A stretch of DNA of 45,326 bases from the NCBI RefSeq assembly GCF_020640915.1, contig NZ_JADWDC010000038.1, positions 1 to 45,326 of the forward strand. The letters are read 5' to 3'. A program made the position numbers and the translations under genes. The notes beneath the pieces were generated by a model that was not told the DNA's origin, ran no database searches, and was given only the letters and a program-made list of their open reading frames with translations. The DNA comes from Waterburya agarophytonicola KI4. GTDB lineage: Bacteria > Cyanobacteriota > Cyanobacteriia > Cyanobacteriales > Xenococcaceae. Positions within the stretch are counted from its first letter, which is position 1, and each line of letters opens with the position of its first letter. Shown piece by piece: positions 25,977 to 33,906 of the stretch.

Positions 25977-26100
25977 ACAGTTAAGGAAGCAGTAGAAAAC
26001 GCCCTTAAAACTCTGAAAGGTAGAAGTTAGAAAGAAATAAGATTTCCAATAAGGAGAATGAATTTAAACCACGTTCTTTTTGTTGAAACAATAATTATAC

Positions 26101-26126
26101 AGAGGGGTAATCCCCTCTCTTTTTTT
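26101..26126 (+). terminator. Rho-independent terminator of rpsA
   Basis: AGAGGGG (26101-26107) and CCCCTCT (26112-26118) pair around a TAAT loop and are followed by CTTTTTTT. This is a textbook intrinsic terminator. It lies inside a longer open frame of the next gene, which shows that the true start of that gene is further downstream. Confidence 0.92.
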
Positions 26127-26165
26127 GGTTGGTTAGTTGATAGGAGAAAAATTTTGTCTGTTCCC

Positions 26166-26927
26166 ATGTCTTCAAGCGATCTGACGATCGCCTGTCAAGG
26201 TTTAAAATTCAATAAGATAGCTGCAATTATTTTCGATAAAGATGGGACTTTAGAAAACTCTTTACCATTTTGGCGAGAAGTAGCTATTCAGAGAGCGCGT
26301 TTGATTGATGCCCAAATACCAGGAGTAGGAGAACCTTTATTAATGGCATTTGGGATACAAGACAATGCCATAGATACAGCAGGCTTAATGGCGGTTGGCA
26401 GTCGTCAAGAAAATGAGATTGCTGCTGCTGCTTATATTGCTGAAACAGGAAGGAGTTGGCACGAAGCTAGAAAAATTGCTCGTCAAGCTTTCGATGAAAT
26501 ATCACAATCTAAGTACCTCATTAAAAATCCTGAATCTGCACCCCTATTTCCTGAAGTGATAGAAACTCTGCAATCTTTTAAGAGCGAAGGCTTGAAGCTA
26601 GGAATTCTGTCTGCTGATTCTACCCAGGGAGTAGAAGAATTTGTCACCAATCACAAACTACAAGACTATATCCAACTGAGCATGGGAGTAGATGGCAAAC
26701 TATTGAAACCAGACCCCCAGCTTTATATACAAGCTTGTCAAGCTTTAAAAGTTGCTCCAGAACAAACTTTGATGGTGGGAGATTCTTGGGGAGATATTCA
26801 GATGGCAAAAGCAGCAAAAGCAGCAGGAACTATCGCTGTTATTCGTCATCAAGGCTCAGTATCTCTTCCAGGAGATGTTACGATTTTTAGTTTGTCTGAA
26901 ATTCAAATTTTGTCAGACTCAAACTAA
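26166..26927 (+). CDS. HAD-superfamily phosphatase (phosphoglycolate phosphatase-like)
   Basis: The protein of 253 residues has haloacid-dehalogenase motif I IIFDKDGTLENS near residue 20, with the nucleophile Asp and a Lys in the second position. Motif II is GILSADS, a Lys lies in KLLKPDPQLY, and the acidic motif IV is VGDSWGDIQMAKAAKAAG near residue 205. A helical cap lies between motifs I and II. These features predict a Mg-dependent phosphate ester hydrolase. The substrate is unknown, perhaps a sugar phosphate or phosphoglycolate. An upstream open frame begins at 26058, but the rpsA terminator lies within that extension. I therefore place the start at ATG 26166, which gives the usual family N-terminus. 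Confidence 0.85.
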   Translation: MSSSDLTIACQGLKFNKIAAIIFDKDGTLENSLPFWREVAIQRARLIDAQIPGVGEPLLMAFGIQDNAIDTAGLMAVGSRQENEIAAAAYIAETGRSWHEARKIARQAFDEISQSKYLIKNPESAPLFPEVIETLQSFKSEGLKLGILSADSTQGVEEFVTNHKLQDYIQLSMGVDGKLLKPDPQLYIQACQALKVAPEQTLMVGDSWGDIQMAKAAKAAGTIAVIRHQGSVSLPGDVTIFSLSEIQILSDSN

Positions 26928-27013
26928 ACTTGTATTATATATCCTATGCTTGGATATTTAGGTTAAAATTCCGCGTACCTGCTATTTAATCTCTCTAAGA
27001 GGACTATACAAAA

Positions 27014-28267
27014 TTGTCTCGTAATTACTTATTCACCTCCGAATCAGTCACAGAAGGTCATCCTGATAAAATCTGCGATCAAATTTCTGACACCATCTTA
27101 GATGCTTTACTGTCTCAAGATCCCCTAAGTCGCGTTGCAGCAGAAGTGGTAGTTAATACTGGCTTAGTGTTAGTCACTGGAGAAATTACTACCAAAGCCA
27201 ATGTTAATTATGTTGATTTAGTTAGAAAAAAAATTGCTGAAATTGGCTACACTAATGCAGAAAATGGTTTTTCAGCAGATAGCTGCTCGGTATTGATTGC
27301 CTTAGACGAACAATCTCCAGATATTGCTCAAGGTGTCACGTCTGCTCAAGAACAGAGAGAAAATCTTAGTGACAGCGAACTAGATCGAATTGGTGCTGGC
27401 GACCAAGGAATTATGTTTGGTTTTGCTTGTAATGAAACTCCAGAATTGATGCCTATGCCTATAAGTTTGGCTCATCGCATGTCCCGCCTTTTGGCACAGG
27501 TGCGCAAGCAAGGAGATTTATCTTATCTGCGTCCTGACGGCAAAACCCAGGTTTCGGTTAAATATGAAGACGGCAAACCTGTTGGAATTGATACCATCCT
27601 TATTTCCACTCAGCACACCGAAACCATCGACGATATTTCCGAAGGGAGTGCAGTTCAGAGAAGGATCAAAGACGATCTTTGGTCTGGGGTAGTTCAGCCT
27701 ATTTTTGCCGACTTGGAAATCAAGCCAGATGACAACACTCGTTTTTTAGTTAATCCTACGGGTAAATTTGTCATTGGCGGGCCTCAAGGCGATTCTGGCT
27801 TAACTGGTCGTAAAATTATTGTCGATACCTATGGTGGCTATTCTCGTCATGGTGGTGGTGCTTTTTCGGGTAAAGATCCTACAAAAGTAGATCGCAGTGC
27901 ATCCTATGCTTGTCGTTATGTAGCTAATAATATTGTGGCAGCAGGTTTGGCGGATAAGTGCGAAGTTCAGGTTAGTTATGCTATTGGTGTAGCTAGACCA
28001 ACTAGTATTTTTATTGAAACTTTTGGTACGGCTAAGATCGCTGAAGAAAAATTACTGAAATTGGTAACGCAGCATTTTGAATTACGTCCTGCGGGAATTA
28101 TTCAGACGTTGGACTTGCGTAATTTACCTCAGGCACGAAATGGTCGTTTTTATCAGGATGTGGCTGCCTACGGTCATTTCGGTCGGAACGATCTCGATCT
28201 GCCTTGGGAAAAAACAGACAAAGCTCAATTGTTAAAAGAGTTTTTGTTATCTGGTAGCGCAGCTTAA
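27014..28267 (+). CDS. metK: S-adenosylmethionine synthase
   Basis: MetK makes S-adenosylmethionine from methionine and ATP. The 417-residue protein has the methionine-binding loop [18 protein letters not shown] near the N-terminus, [12 protein letters not shown] near residue 126, and the phosphate-binding loop [18 protein letters not shown] near residue 281, all of which are canonical. Translation begins at a TTG (27014) after AT-rich DNA, with GAGG at 26999-27002 as a plausible ribosome binding site. The protein from this start has the family N-terminus ([16 protein letters not shown]). A strong hairpin terminator follows. No SAM riboswitch is visible in the short 86-base upstream spacer. 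Confidence 0.98.
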   Translation: MSRNYLFTSESVTEGHPDKICDQISDTILDALLSQDPLSRVAAEVVVNTGLVLVTGEITTKANVNYVDLVRKKIAEIGYTNAENGFSADSCSVLIALDEQSPDIAQGVTSAQEQRENLSDSELDRIGAGDQGIMFGFACNETPELMPMPISLAHRMSRLLAQVRKQGDLSYLRPDGKTQVSVKYEDGKPVGIDTILISTQHTETIDDISEGSAVQRRIKDDLWSGVVQPIFADLEIKPDDNTRFLVNPTGKFVIGGPQGDSGLTGRKIIVDTYGGYSRHGGGAFSGKDPTKVDRSASYACRYVANNIVAAGLADKCEVQVSYAIGVARPTSIFIETFGTAKIAEEKLLKLVTQHFELRPAGIIQTLDLRNLPQARNGRFYQDVAAYGHFGRNDLDLPWEKTDKAQLLKEFLLSGSAA

Positions 28268-28311
28268 TAATTTTTTAAAATTGACTGTAAAAATTATCAT
28301 ATTTGATGTAG

Positions 28312-28338
28312 AAGGGTTAGTCCGACTAACCCCTTTAT
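28312..28338 (+). terminator. Rho-independent terminator of metK
   Basis: GGGTTAGT (28314-28321) and ACTAACCC (28325-28332) form an 8-bp stem with a CCG loop, followed by CTTTATTGTT. It lies 47 bases after the metK stop codon. Confidence 0.8.
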
Positions 28339-28433
28339 TGTTGCTGAGGCTGTTAACTTAAAACAAGACATAGGAATAGAAAAAATAAGCTACAGTGAAC
28401 TGAATTCTTCAATTAAGTCAGATTTAGATTTGT

Positions 28434-28820
28434 ATGTTGGCTCTAGATAAATTATTCAAACATCATAAAAATCGCCGTGTTGCTGTAGTTTTGGCTTTAC
28501 TCGGAACAGTTACACCGATCGCAGGATTGCATAAACTATATTTAGGGCAGCCAATTTGGGGTATTATTTATTTGGTTTTGTGGTCTACGCCTATTCCTCG
28601 TATTGCATCTGCTATTGATGCAGTATGGTATGTGGTTCAAGATTTAGAGCAGTTTGAACGTCAATTTAACGGACACAGCCAATATAATCTTAATACTTCT
28701 CCTCAAGTAAAAGCGATCGCCGAAGCAATGAGAGAATTGGATAAACTGCGAGAAGATGGTTTGGTGACAGAATATGAGTTTGAACAAAAACGCCGACAGC
28801 TATTAGATCGGATGGCTTAA
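28434..28820 (+). CDS. TM2-like membrane protein with SHOCT domain
   Basis: This 128-residue protein starts with a short basic segment and has two membrane helices (about 15-33 and 42-62). The first loop carries the TM2 signature GLHKLYLGQPIWGIIYLV. The C-terminal part has a SHOCT-type short oligomerising motif, LDKLREDGLVTEYEFEQKRR, near residue 101. Such proteins are small membrane anchors of unknown role, often oligomeric. The start is ATG at 28434. The gene stands alone between the metK terminator and a convergent M20 hydrolase gene, whose stop is only 13 bases away. Confidence 0.8.
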   Translation: MLALDKLFKHHKNRRVAVVLALLGTVTPIAGLHKLYLGQPIWGIIYLVLWSTPIPRIASAIDAVWYVVQDLEQFERQFNGHSQYNLNTSPQVKAIAEAMRELDKLREDGLVTEYEFEQKRRQLLDRMA

Positions 28821-28833
28821 GGAGAAGGTTTTT

Positions 28834-30057
28834 TTAGTTATTGTGAAGCTTTAAGAATTTTTCAACACAGCGGACAAATATTTCTACTCCCATACCCAAA
28901 GCAGTTTCATCAAAGTCAAAGCGGGGATGATGGTGGGGATATGCTAAACCTTTTTCGGGATTAGCCGAACCCAAAAAGAAATAGCATCCTGGGACTTGTT
29001 GGAGGAAAAAAGACATATCTTCTCCCCCCATAGTTTGACATTCTGGCACGACACCAAGGGGAGTTTCTACTACTTCTGCTGCAACAGAAGAAACTAATTC
29101 TGCGATCGCGCGATCGTTTATAGTGGGGGGATATAGTTGCCAGTGATTGAGTTCGTATTTAGCTCCGTGCATCTGACAAATACCAGCCACAATTGCTGCT
29201 AATCGTTCTCTAATTAGGGTTTTTAGTTCGGGACTAAAATAGCGAATTGTACCACTCATTCTAGCTGTATCGGCAATCACGTTTAAAGCCGTACCCGCGT
29301 GCAATTCCCCTATTGTTACCACCGCAGAATCTAGAGGTTTGACGTTACGAGAAACAATGGTTTGTAGGGCGTTGACTATTTGACTGGCTACTATAATTGA
29401 GTCTACCGTTTGATCGGGCATTGCACCATGACCGCCCTTACCCAAGATTGACAGGCGAAAACATTCTACCGCAGCCATTAACGCCCCGCTTCTGACGCCA
29501 ACCGTACCTAAAGGTAGATTATTCCATAGATGCAAGCCAATAATTGCGTCTACGTCGGGGTTATTTAAGACTCCCTCTTCAATCATTGGTTTCGCCCCCC
29601 CTGGACCTTCCTCCGCTGGCTGAAAGATGATTTTTACCGTTCCCGAAAAGTTATCTTTATGTTGGGATAAGTAGTAAGCTGTAGCTAGAGCGATCGCAGT
29701 ATGTCCGTCATGTCCGCAAGCGTGCATCTTGCCATCATGTTGAGACTTATAAGGAACTTCATTAGCTTCTTGCACTGGTAAAGCATCTATATCAGCGCGA
29801 ATTGCCATAACTTTACCAGGAAAGTTACTAGTGATGGTAGCGACAACACCCGTTTTAGCAATGCCTGTTTGGTGAGGAATTGACCAAGATGTTAGTTTCT
29901 GCTGAATAAATTCTGCCGTAATTTGTTCTTGAAAGCCTAATTCTGGTTTTTGATGTAAGATGCGTCGCCACTCGACTATACTTGACTGCAACTTGCGTAT
30001 CTCAGCACGAATTTGATTTAAGTCAACAGACTGCGATTCTTTGACGGTGAAAACCAT
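28834..30057 (-). CDS. M20-family amidohydrolase (hippurate/IAA-amino acid hydrolase type)
   Basis: The enzyme is a di-metal amidase of the M20D group, which splits N-acyl amino acids such as hippurate or indole-3-acetyl conjugates. In 407 residues it has the conserved RRILHQKPELGFQE at 31-44, the metal-binding MHACGHDGHTA (C114, H116) at 111-121, and the catalytic AEEGPGGAKPM at 148-158. A dimerisation insert with KGGHGAMPD lies near residue 210, and a C-terminal metal-binding GGEDMSFF near residue 345. All metal ligands appear present. The substrate is uncertain. It is last in a minus-strand group of three genes (CPBP protease, NrtS-like, M20). Confidence 0.94.
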   Translation of the reverse strand: MVFTVKESQSVDLNQIRAEIRKLQSSIVEWRRILHQKPELGFQEQITAEFIQQKLTSWSIPHQTGIAKTGVVATITSNFPGKVMAIRADIDALPVQEANEVPYKSQHDGKMHACGHDGHTAIALATAYYLSQHKDNFSGTVKIIFQPAEEGPGGAKPMIEEGVLNNPDVDAIIGLHLWNNLPLGTVGVRSGALMAAVECFRLSILGKGGHGAMPDQTVDSIIVASQIVNALQTIVSRNVKPLDSAVVTIGELHAGTALNVIADTARMSGTIRYFSPELKTLIRERLAAIVAGICQMHGAKYELNHWQLYPPTINDRAIAELVSSVAAEVVETPLGVVPECQTMGGEDMSFFLQQVPGCYFFLGSANPEKGLAYPHHHPRFDFDETALGMGVEIFVRCVEKFLKLHNN

Positions 30058-30096
30058 TATTCAAAATCCAGAATTAATTAAATTAGTAAAAGTAAA

Positions 30097-30321
30097 TTAG
30101 TTTTTAATTGATTTGCGAGAACTTGTAAACTGACCGTGAATATTAACGCTATAGGGGATTAAATAAGTAATTAAACCCGATAGCCATCTGGTTCGAGTCA
30201 TTTCCCCTTTAGCTAGAGCAGAACCATGATTGATCGTAAATAACACCGAACCAACAACTAAGGCTACTTTCATAGCAGTAGGGGCTAATTTAGGATCGAG
30301 TAATGCTTGAGTGAATTTCAT
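30097..30321 (-). CDS. NrtS-like nitrate/nitrite transport family small membrane protein
   Basis: From the ATG at 30321 the product has 74 residues: MKFTQALLDPKLAPTAMKVA, then a hydrophobic stretch VALVVGSVLFTINHG, a polar segment GEMTRTRWLSG, and a second hydrophobic stretch ending SVNIHGQF. The pattern of two membrane helices with INHG after the first and YSVNIHGQ after the second matches the NrtS family. Members of that family are linked to nitrate and nitrite transport in marine cyanobacteria. A longer frame from 30405 adds 28 poor-looking residues, and I doubt that start. Whether this copy transports nitrate is unknown, because no nitrate assimilation gene is nearby. Confidence 0.6.
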   Translation of the reverse strand: MKFTQALLDPKLAPTAMKVALVVGSVLFTINHGSALAKGEMTRTRWLSGLITYLIPYSVNIHGQFTSSRKSIKN

Positions 30322-30426
30322 TATAAGAAAACAAAATACTATCTGTAAATTTAAAAGTTTTTTAATTCTTATTTTATTGAAGCAGAAGAACGTTCTTCTT
30401 CGCAAAACTTCATATTGAGTTGGCGG

Positions 30427-30969
30427 TTAGTTATCAGACAATTCCAATCGATCTATTCCACCCAAACACAACAGCCAAAATACCACAGCTAACCAATGAA
30501 TAGAAATGGAGATCCAAATCGAACCAGTAGACAAATAAGCAATAGTGCAAGCCAAGCCTAGTATAGCTGCAAAAGTTAGGAAAACAGGATTTGAAAAAGT
30601 TTGTTTTCCTGCTGGGAAAAAGGTAAGTCCGTTGAGGGGATGATAAATAACAAATAGAAACAAACTAACAAGGGAAGAGATATAAGTAAATCCTAAATCT
30701 GTATTTTCTGAAGGGTAAGGTAGTAGCAACGCTCTAAAAAATAGTTCTTCTAACAGTGCGGGTGCGACTAATGATGTAGCAGCGACTCGAATTATGATTA
30801 ATTTAGATGAGTTGAAATTCCATTGCAAAAAACCTGTCCACAAACCAAAAAGTAATGCAATAATTGCATAAACTGACAAGATAAAAAAACCCTGAAGCCA
30901 ATCTAATTTTGTGGGTATAGTTACAAAACCCGCAACAATAGGCTCCACAAAAGTATTCATAGCTATCAT
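30427..30969 (-). CDS. CPBP-family intramembrane metalloprotease
   Basis: This 180-residue membrane protein has four or more hydrophobic segments and the CPBP (Abi/CAAX-protease-like) motifs: EELFFRALLLP at 74-84, with the catalytic Glu pair and Arg, then FVIYHPLNG near residue 107, and SIWISISIHWLAVVFW near residue 150 with the third-motif His. These families include CAAX prenyl proteases and bacteriocin immunity proteins. In cyanobacteria the substrates are not known. The start at 30969 is ATG, and a second ATG three codons later may be the real one. It precedes the NrtS-like gene on the same strand. Confidence 0.85.
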   Translation of the reverse strand: MIAMNTFVEPIVAGFVTIPTKLDWLQGFFILSVYAIIALLFGLWTGFLQWNFNSSKLIIIRVAATSLVAPALLEELFFRALLLPYPSENTDLGFTYISSLVSLFLFVIYHPLNGLTFFPAGKQTFSNPVFLTFAAILGLACTIAYLSTGSIWISISIHWLAVVFWLLCLGGIDRLELSDN

Positions 30970-31105
30970 GGTAGATATCAGGGCTGATGTAATGAACTAC
31001 AAACCGATGGATGAATAATAACAGAGAGAAATAATTTATTCATTAAAAATCATTTCAGTTATAGATCGCAGCCCCACTATTTCATTTTCACGATCCGAAC
31101 TCACG

Positions 31106-31309
31106 TTAATATAAATTATGGTCAAATTCACAAGCAATTTCTACAGCAGCACGCCCTTTAACGTTTGCTTCTTCAGCAGTTAGAAAAATGCTATCAAAGT
31201 TAAATGCAATCCCCGAGAAATCAATGATACTGAAGTGATATAGCTTGTCCAAAGTACGATAAACAAGCAAAGTATAGCCGTTGATTCCAATTATATTTTG
31301 AATTGTCAT
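31106..31309 (-). CDS. Small hypothetical protein (67 aa)
   Basis: A 67-residue frame with a good ribosome binding site (AGGAG, 7 bases before the ATG at 31309). It starts MTIQNIIGINGYTLLVYRTL and has a beta-rich first half, followed by a segment with FLTAEEANVKGRAAVEIACE, which looks like a helix. No known domain is recognised. The alternating hydrophobic pattern and RBS support a real gene. It is isolated, with about 390 bases of empty DNA upstream and 136 downstream. Confidence 0.55.
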   Translation of the reverse strand: MTIQNIIGINGYTLLVYRTLDKLYHFSIIDFSGIAFNFDSIFLTAEEANVKGRAAVEIACEFDHNLY

Positions 31310-31700
31310 GGTCTACTCCTGTATGAAAATAATCGCTTAACGCTATTGCTTTTAGTTCCAGTTACTAGTAAATACCGACAACATAAGTAATTTATGCAGT
31401 GTAGGAGAGTTTACTAAAACAATGCAGTATCGAAAAACTATTTAATCAAAGGTAGGTTATGAAAGATGGCGGGTCAAAATTAATCAATTTTGCGCGTGAA
31501 AAAACCTTCGCTCTCATTCTGTTTTTAACAACACTGTATTGACTGGTATTTTTTTCTATAACTTATATTAGGCTTTTTATTTGGATCAAAAACAACCGTG
31601 ATCTTACTTAATTTAAGTGGTTTTTTGAGCATATTCTATTTTTACTCCGTATTTTTCCTGACAGTTTCTGGGGTAAAAACATGTATTTAGAACAGAAGAA
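31310..31700. other. Intergenic region without recognised gene
   Basis: This 391-bp stretch holds no convincing open frame or RNA gene on either strand. It has an inverted repeat (CAAAATT/AATTTTG near 31475-31492) and several T-rich runs. It lies between the ribosome binding site of the small minus-strand gene and the end of the radical SAM operon, so it may hold that small gene's promoter. I see nothing more specific. Confidence 0.4.
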
Positions 31701-32999
31701 CTAGGTTTGATTTGCTTTCAAAGGCTGGGCTAAAATCACATAATCATCGATCGCATAATGGGATAAGTAATGTTGTAGGAAATATGATTGGCTGAAATTG
31801 CTAAGATGATTTTGAGGTGGTAGATTATTTCGAGCAAAGCGAGCAAATTCTTGTTTGTTTATCTTTCTTTTTCCCGTACAAGATAAGTATTTATACCAGT
31901 TTAGTTTTAGTCCTAGTGCTGTGACAAACATTTCCACAACTTCTCGTTCGATAACACTGTCTTCTGTTAGAGGAATGTCAAAGGTATTGAAAAGTTTTTT
32001 ACCTTGAATAATTAATAAAACTCGACCATCGGGACTTAAGTTTTGTTGAAATATTTGTTGATAAATTTGATGGGATAAATGGCGTTGTTCTGATTCGTAG
32101 AAGAAGCAGTGGGAGATAATAATAAAATCAAAAAACTGTCTGGGTATCTGGGTATAATAATTATTATAGTCAAATAAATTAGCAGTATTAAACCGAAAAT
32201 AGGTATTGAGGGGTTGGCTAAAAGAATCTATATATCTGCGCCAAAATTGCAAGCCACGGTACTGTAAATCTGCTTGTTGTTCTAGGGAATAGTAGTTTAC
32301 GCGATCGCAAATTGTAGGGGAAAATTTTTTTAAATTAGCTGATAAAAGAGCCAAACTAACTATAGATGTGTTTACTCCTGCTGCCAAGTCTAAAATATTA
32401 ATATTTCTCTTTAATAACCCTTCTTGATAAATGAAAAACCACGCTAAATAAACACAATAAACATTTTCGAGAAAATATTTAATAAAATAAACATGAGGGG
32501 TCAAAGAGTAATTATAGGCTGGATCTTTTCCTTGTTTTAAACTATTCAAATCTTCCCAAGCTTGAGTTAACTCGCGATCGCGTATTTCATCGGGAACTTT
32601 ATTTAGCTCAATCTGTAAAAATTCTACTAGGGCAATTTCCAACTCTTCAAACACTGGTAAATTAATACCTGTAGGTTGAATTAAATTGGGTTCTAATTCA
32701 TTTAATTTAAAACCATGGTGGATATAGTTAATAAACTCTGGCTGGGGTTTTAAAAAGCGATCGCTTGAGCTTGTTTCTTGTAAGTGATGGGTTAAGCGAT
32801 CTATTTCTTGGCAATAGTAATTAAGAGAGTTATTGCTTTTTAGTTGTTGCTGATATAAAGTAGCTAAACAAGATAGCTGGTTTCCCGATGTTTCTAACTG
32901 CTTGAGAATTTTTTTGGCTTTAGTTTTCTTCCCTTGCTTTAAAGCTTTTTTTAGTTGATAATCATACCAATAATTAGATAGCCAATTAATCATAAGCAA
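31701..32999 (-). CDS. Methyltransferase-like protein of the radical SAM operon
   Basis: This 432-residue protein has a basic helical N-terminus of about 60 residues and a central acidic-aromatic linker. A Rossmann-like fold follows with NILDLAAGVNTSIVSLALL at 201-219, which resembles motif I of class I methyltransferases. Further strands are FDFIIISHCFFYE and GRVLLIIQGKKLF. The glycine-rich loop has only one G after the acidic residue (AAGVN), so SAM binding is likely but not certain. I recognise no family name. Its first codons overlap the end of the radical SAM gene by 14 bases, which implies translational coupling. It may act on the same substrate as that enzyme. Confidence 0.65.
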   Translation of the reverse strand: MLMINWLSNYWYDYQLKKALKQGKKTKAKKILKQLETSGNQLSCLATLYQQQLKSNNSLNYYCQEIDRLTHHLQETSSSDRFLKPQPEFINYIHHGFKLNELEPNLIQPTGINLPVFEELEIALVEFLQIELNKVPDEIRDRELTQAWEDLNSLKQGKDPAYNYSLTPHVYFIKYFLENVYCVYLAWFFIYQEGLLKRNINILDLAAGVNTSIVSLALLSANLKKFSPTICDRVNYYSLEQQADLQYRGLQFWRRYIDSFSQPLNTYFRFNTANLFDYNNYYTQIPRQFFDFIIISHCFFYESEQRHLSHQIYQQIFQQNLSPDGRVLLIIQGKKLFNTFDIPLTEDSVIEREVVEMFVTALGLKLNWYKYLSCTGKRKINKQEFARFARNNLPPQNHLSNFSQSYFLQHYLSHYAIDDYVILAQPLKANQT

Positions 33000-33906
33000 A
33001 ACCTGCCTTTCCTTCTAAAATTTCTGTAGGGGACGACCAAGCTATTAAGTGATTTTCCAGATTTTGTTTAAAATCATGATAACTTTCTGCTACGTCGTCA
33101 TACCACCAAGCATACTTTTGTTTCAAGGCGATCGCTTGATGGGGAGTAGAAGCAATCAAAGAATTTTTATGAGTAGGATGAAAATCTTGTAATACAATTC
33201 GATCTATGCCCATTAATTGACTAAAGAATTTATCTCGATCTGCTATTAAAGTAGGTAAAAGCGGTGTAATCGTGACGCTAAAGTAAATTTTATTTTGATG
33301 ATTGCTGGCAATACTATATCTCAGCTTATTAATAGTTTGGAGGCGAGCTTTAACACTAGGAGATCTGGGTTCAAAATCTTTTCTGACAATTTCACTCCCC
33401 GTAGGTATGCTCAAGTTAATTCTTAAATATTCAAACTGCTGTAATAAATCCAAATCTCGGACAATCATTGGACTGCGAGTTTGAATTACTAAAATAGGTT
33501 GATAAATTAACATCACTTTCAGCAATTGTTTAGTTAATTCCTGTTGCTTTTCAATTGGTTGATAGGGGTCGGTAACGCTACTCATATAAATACGAGGAGG
33601 TGTATCGTATTTTTTTTGCCATTTAGTCAATTCTCGATCTAAAAGATCGGCTGCGTTGGTTTTGATAGCGACCCAGTTCCCCCAATCCTGGCGTTTCTGG
33701 CTATCAGGACTAAAAGCAGCAGCATAACAATAACTACACCCATATTGACAACCGCGATAGGGATTGAGGGTAAAATCATAAGCAGCCATAAATCCCGTAG
33801 CCTTATTTAAAAGCGATCGCGCTTCTACAGTATAAATATCAGTTTTAGCCCGCGTTTCCTTGAACAATAATGACGATCTTCGGTCTTTTTTTGCTTCATA
33901 TTTCAT
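32986..33906 (-). CDS. Radical SAM protein, SPL/Rv2578c-like family
   Basis: The 306-residue protein has the radical SAM cluster motif CQYGCSYC with C53, C57 and C60, close to the form CxYGCxYCYA of the spore-photolyase-like and Rv2578c-like group. A conserved TLNPYRGC runs into the motif. RIYMSSVTDPYQPIE near residue 104 and FEPRSPSVKARL near residue 178 also match that group. It should cleave SAM to a 5'-deoxyadenosyl radical. True spore photolyase substrates (thymine dimers in spores) do not exist in cyanobacteria, so the substrate is unknown. It overlaps the upstream membrane protein gene by 4 bases (ATGA) and the downstream methyltransferase-like gene by 14, forming a tight three-gene operon. 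Confidence 0.85.
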   Translation of the reverse strand: MKYEAKKDRRSSLLFKETRAKTDIYTVEARSLLNKATGFMAAYDFTLNPYRGCQYGCSYCYAAAFSPDSQKRQDWGNWVAIKTNAADLLDRELTKWQKKYDTPPRIYMSSVTDPYQPIEKQQELTKQLLKVMLIYQPILVIQTRSPMIVRDLDLLQQFEYLRINLSIPTGSEIVRKDFEPRSPSVKARLQTINKLRYSIASNHQNKIYFSVTITPLLPTLIADRDKFFSQLMGIDRIVLQDFHPTHKNSLIASTPHQAIALKQKYAWWYDDVAESYHDFKQNLENHLIAWSSPTEILEGKAGFAYD

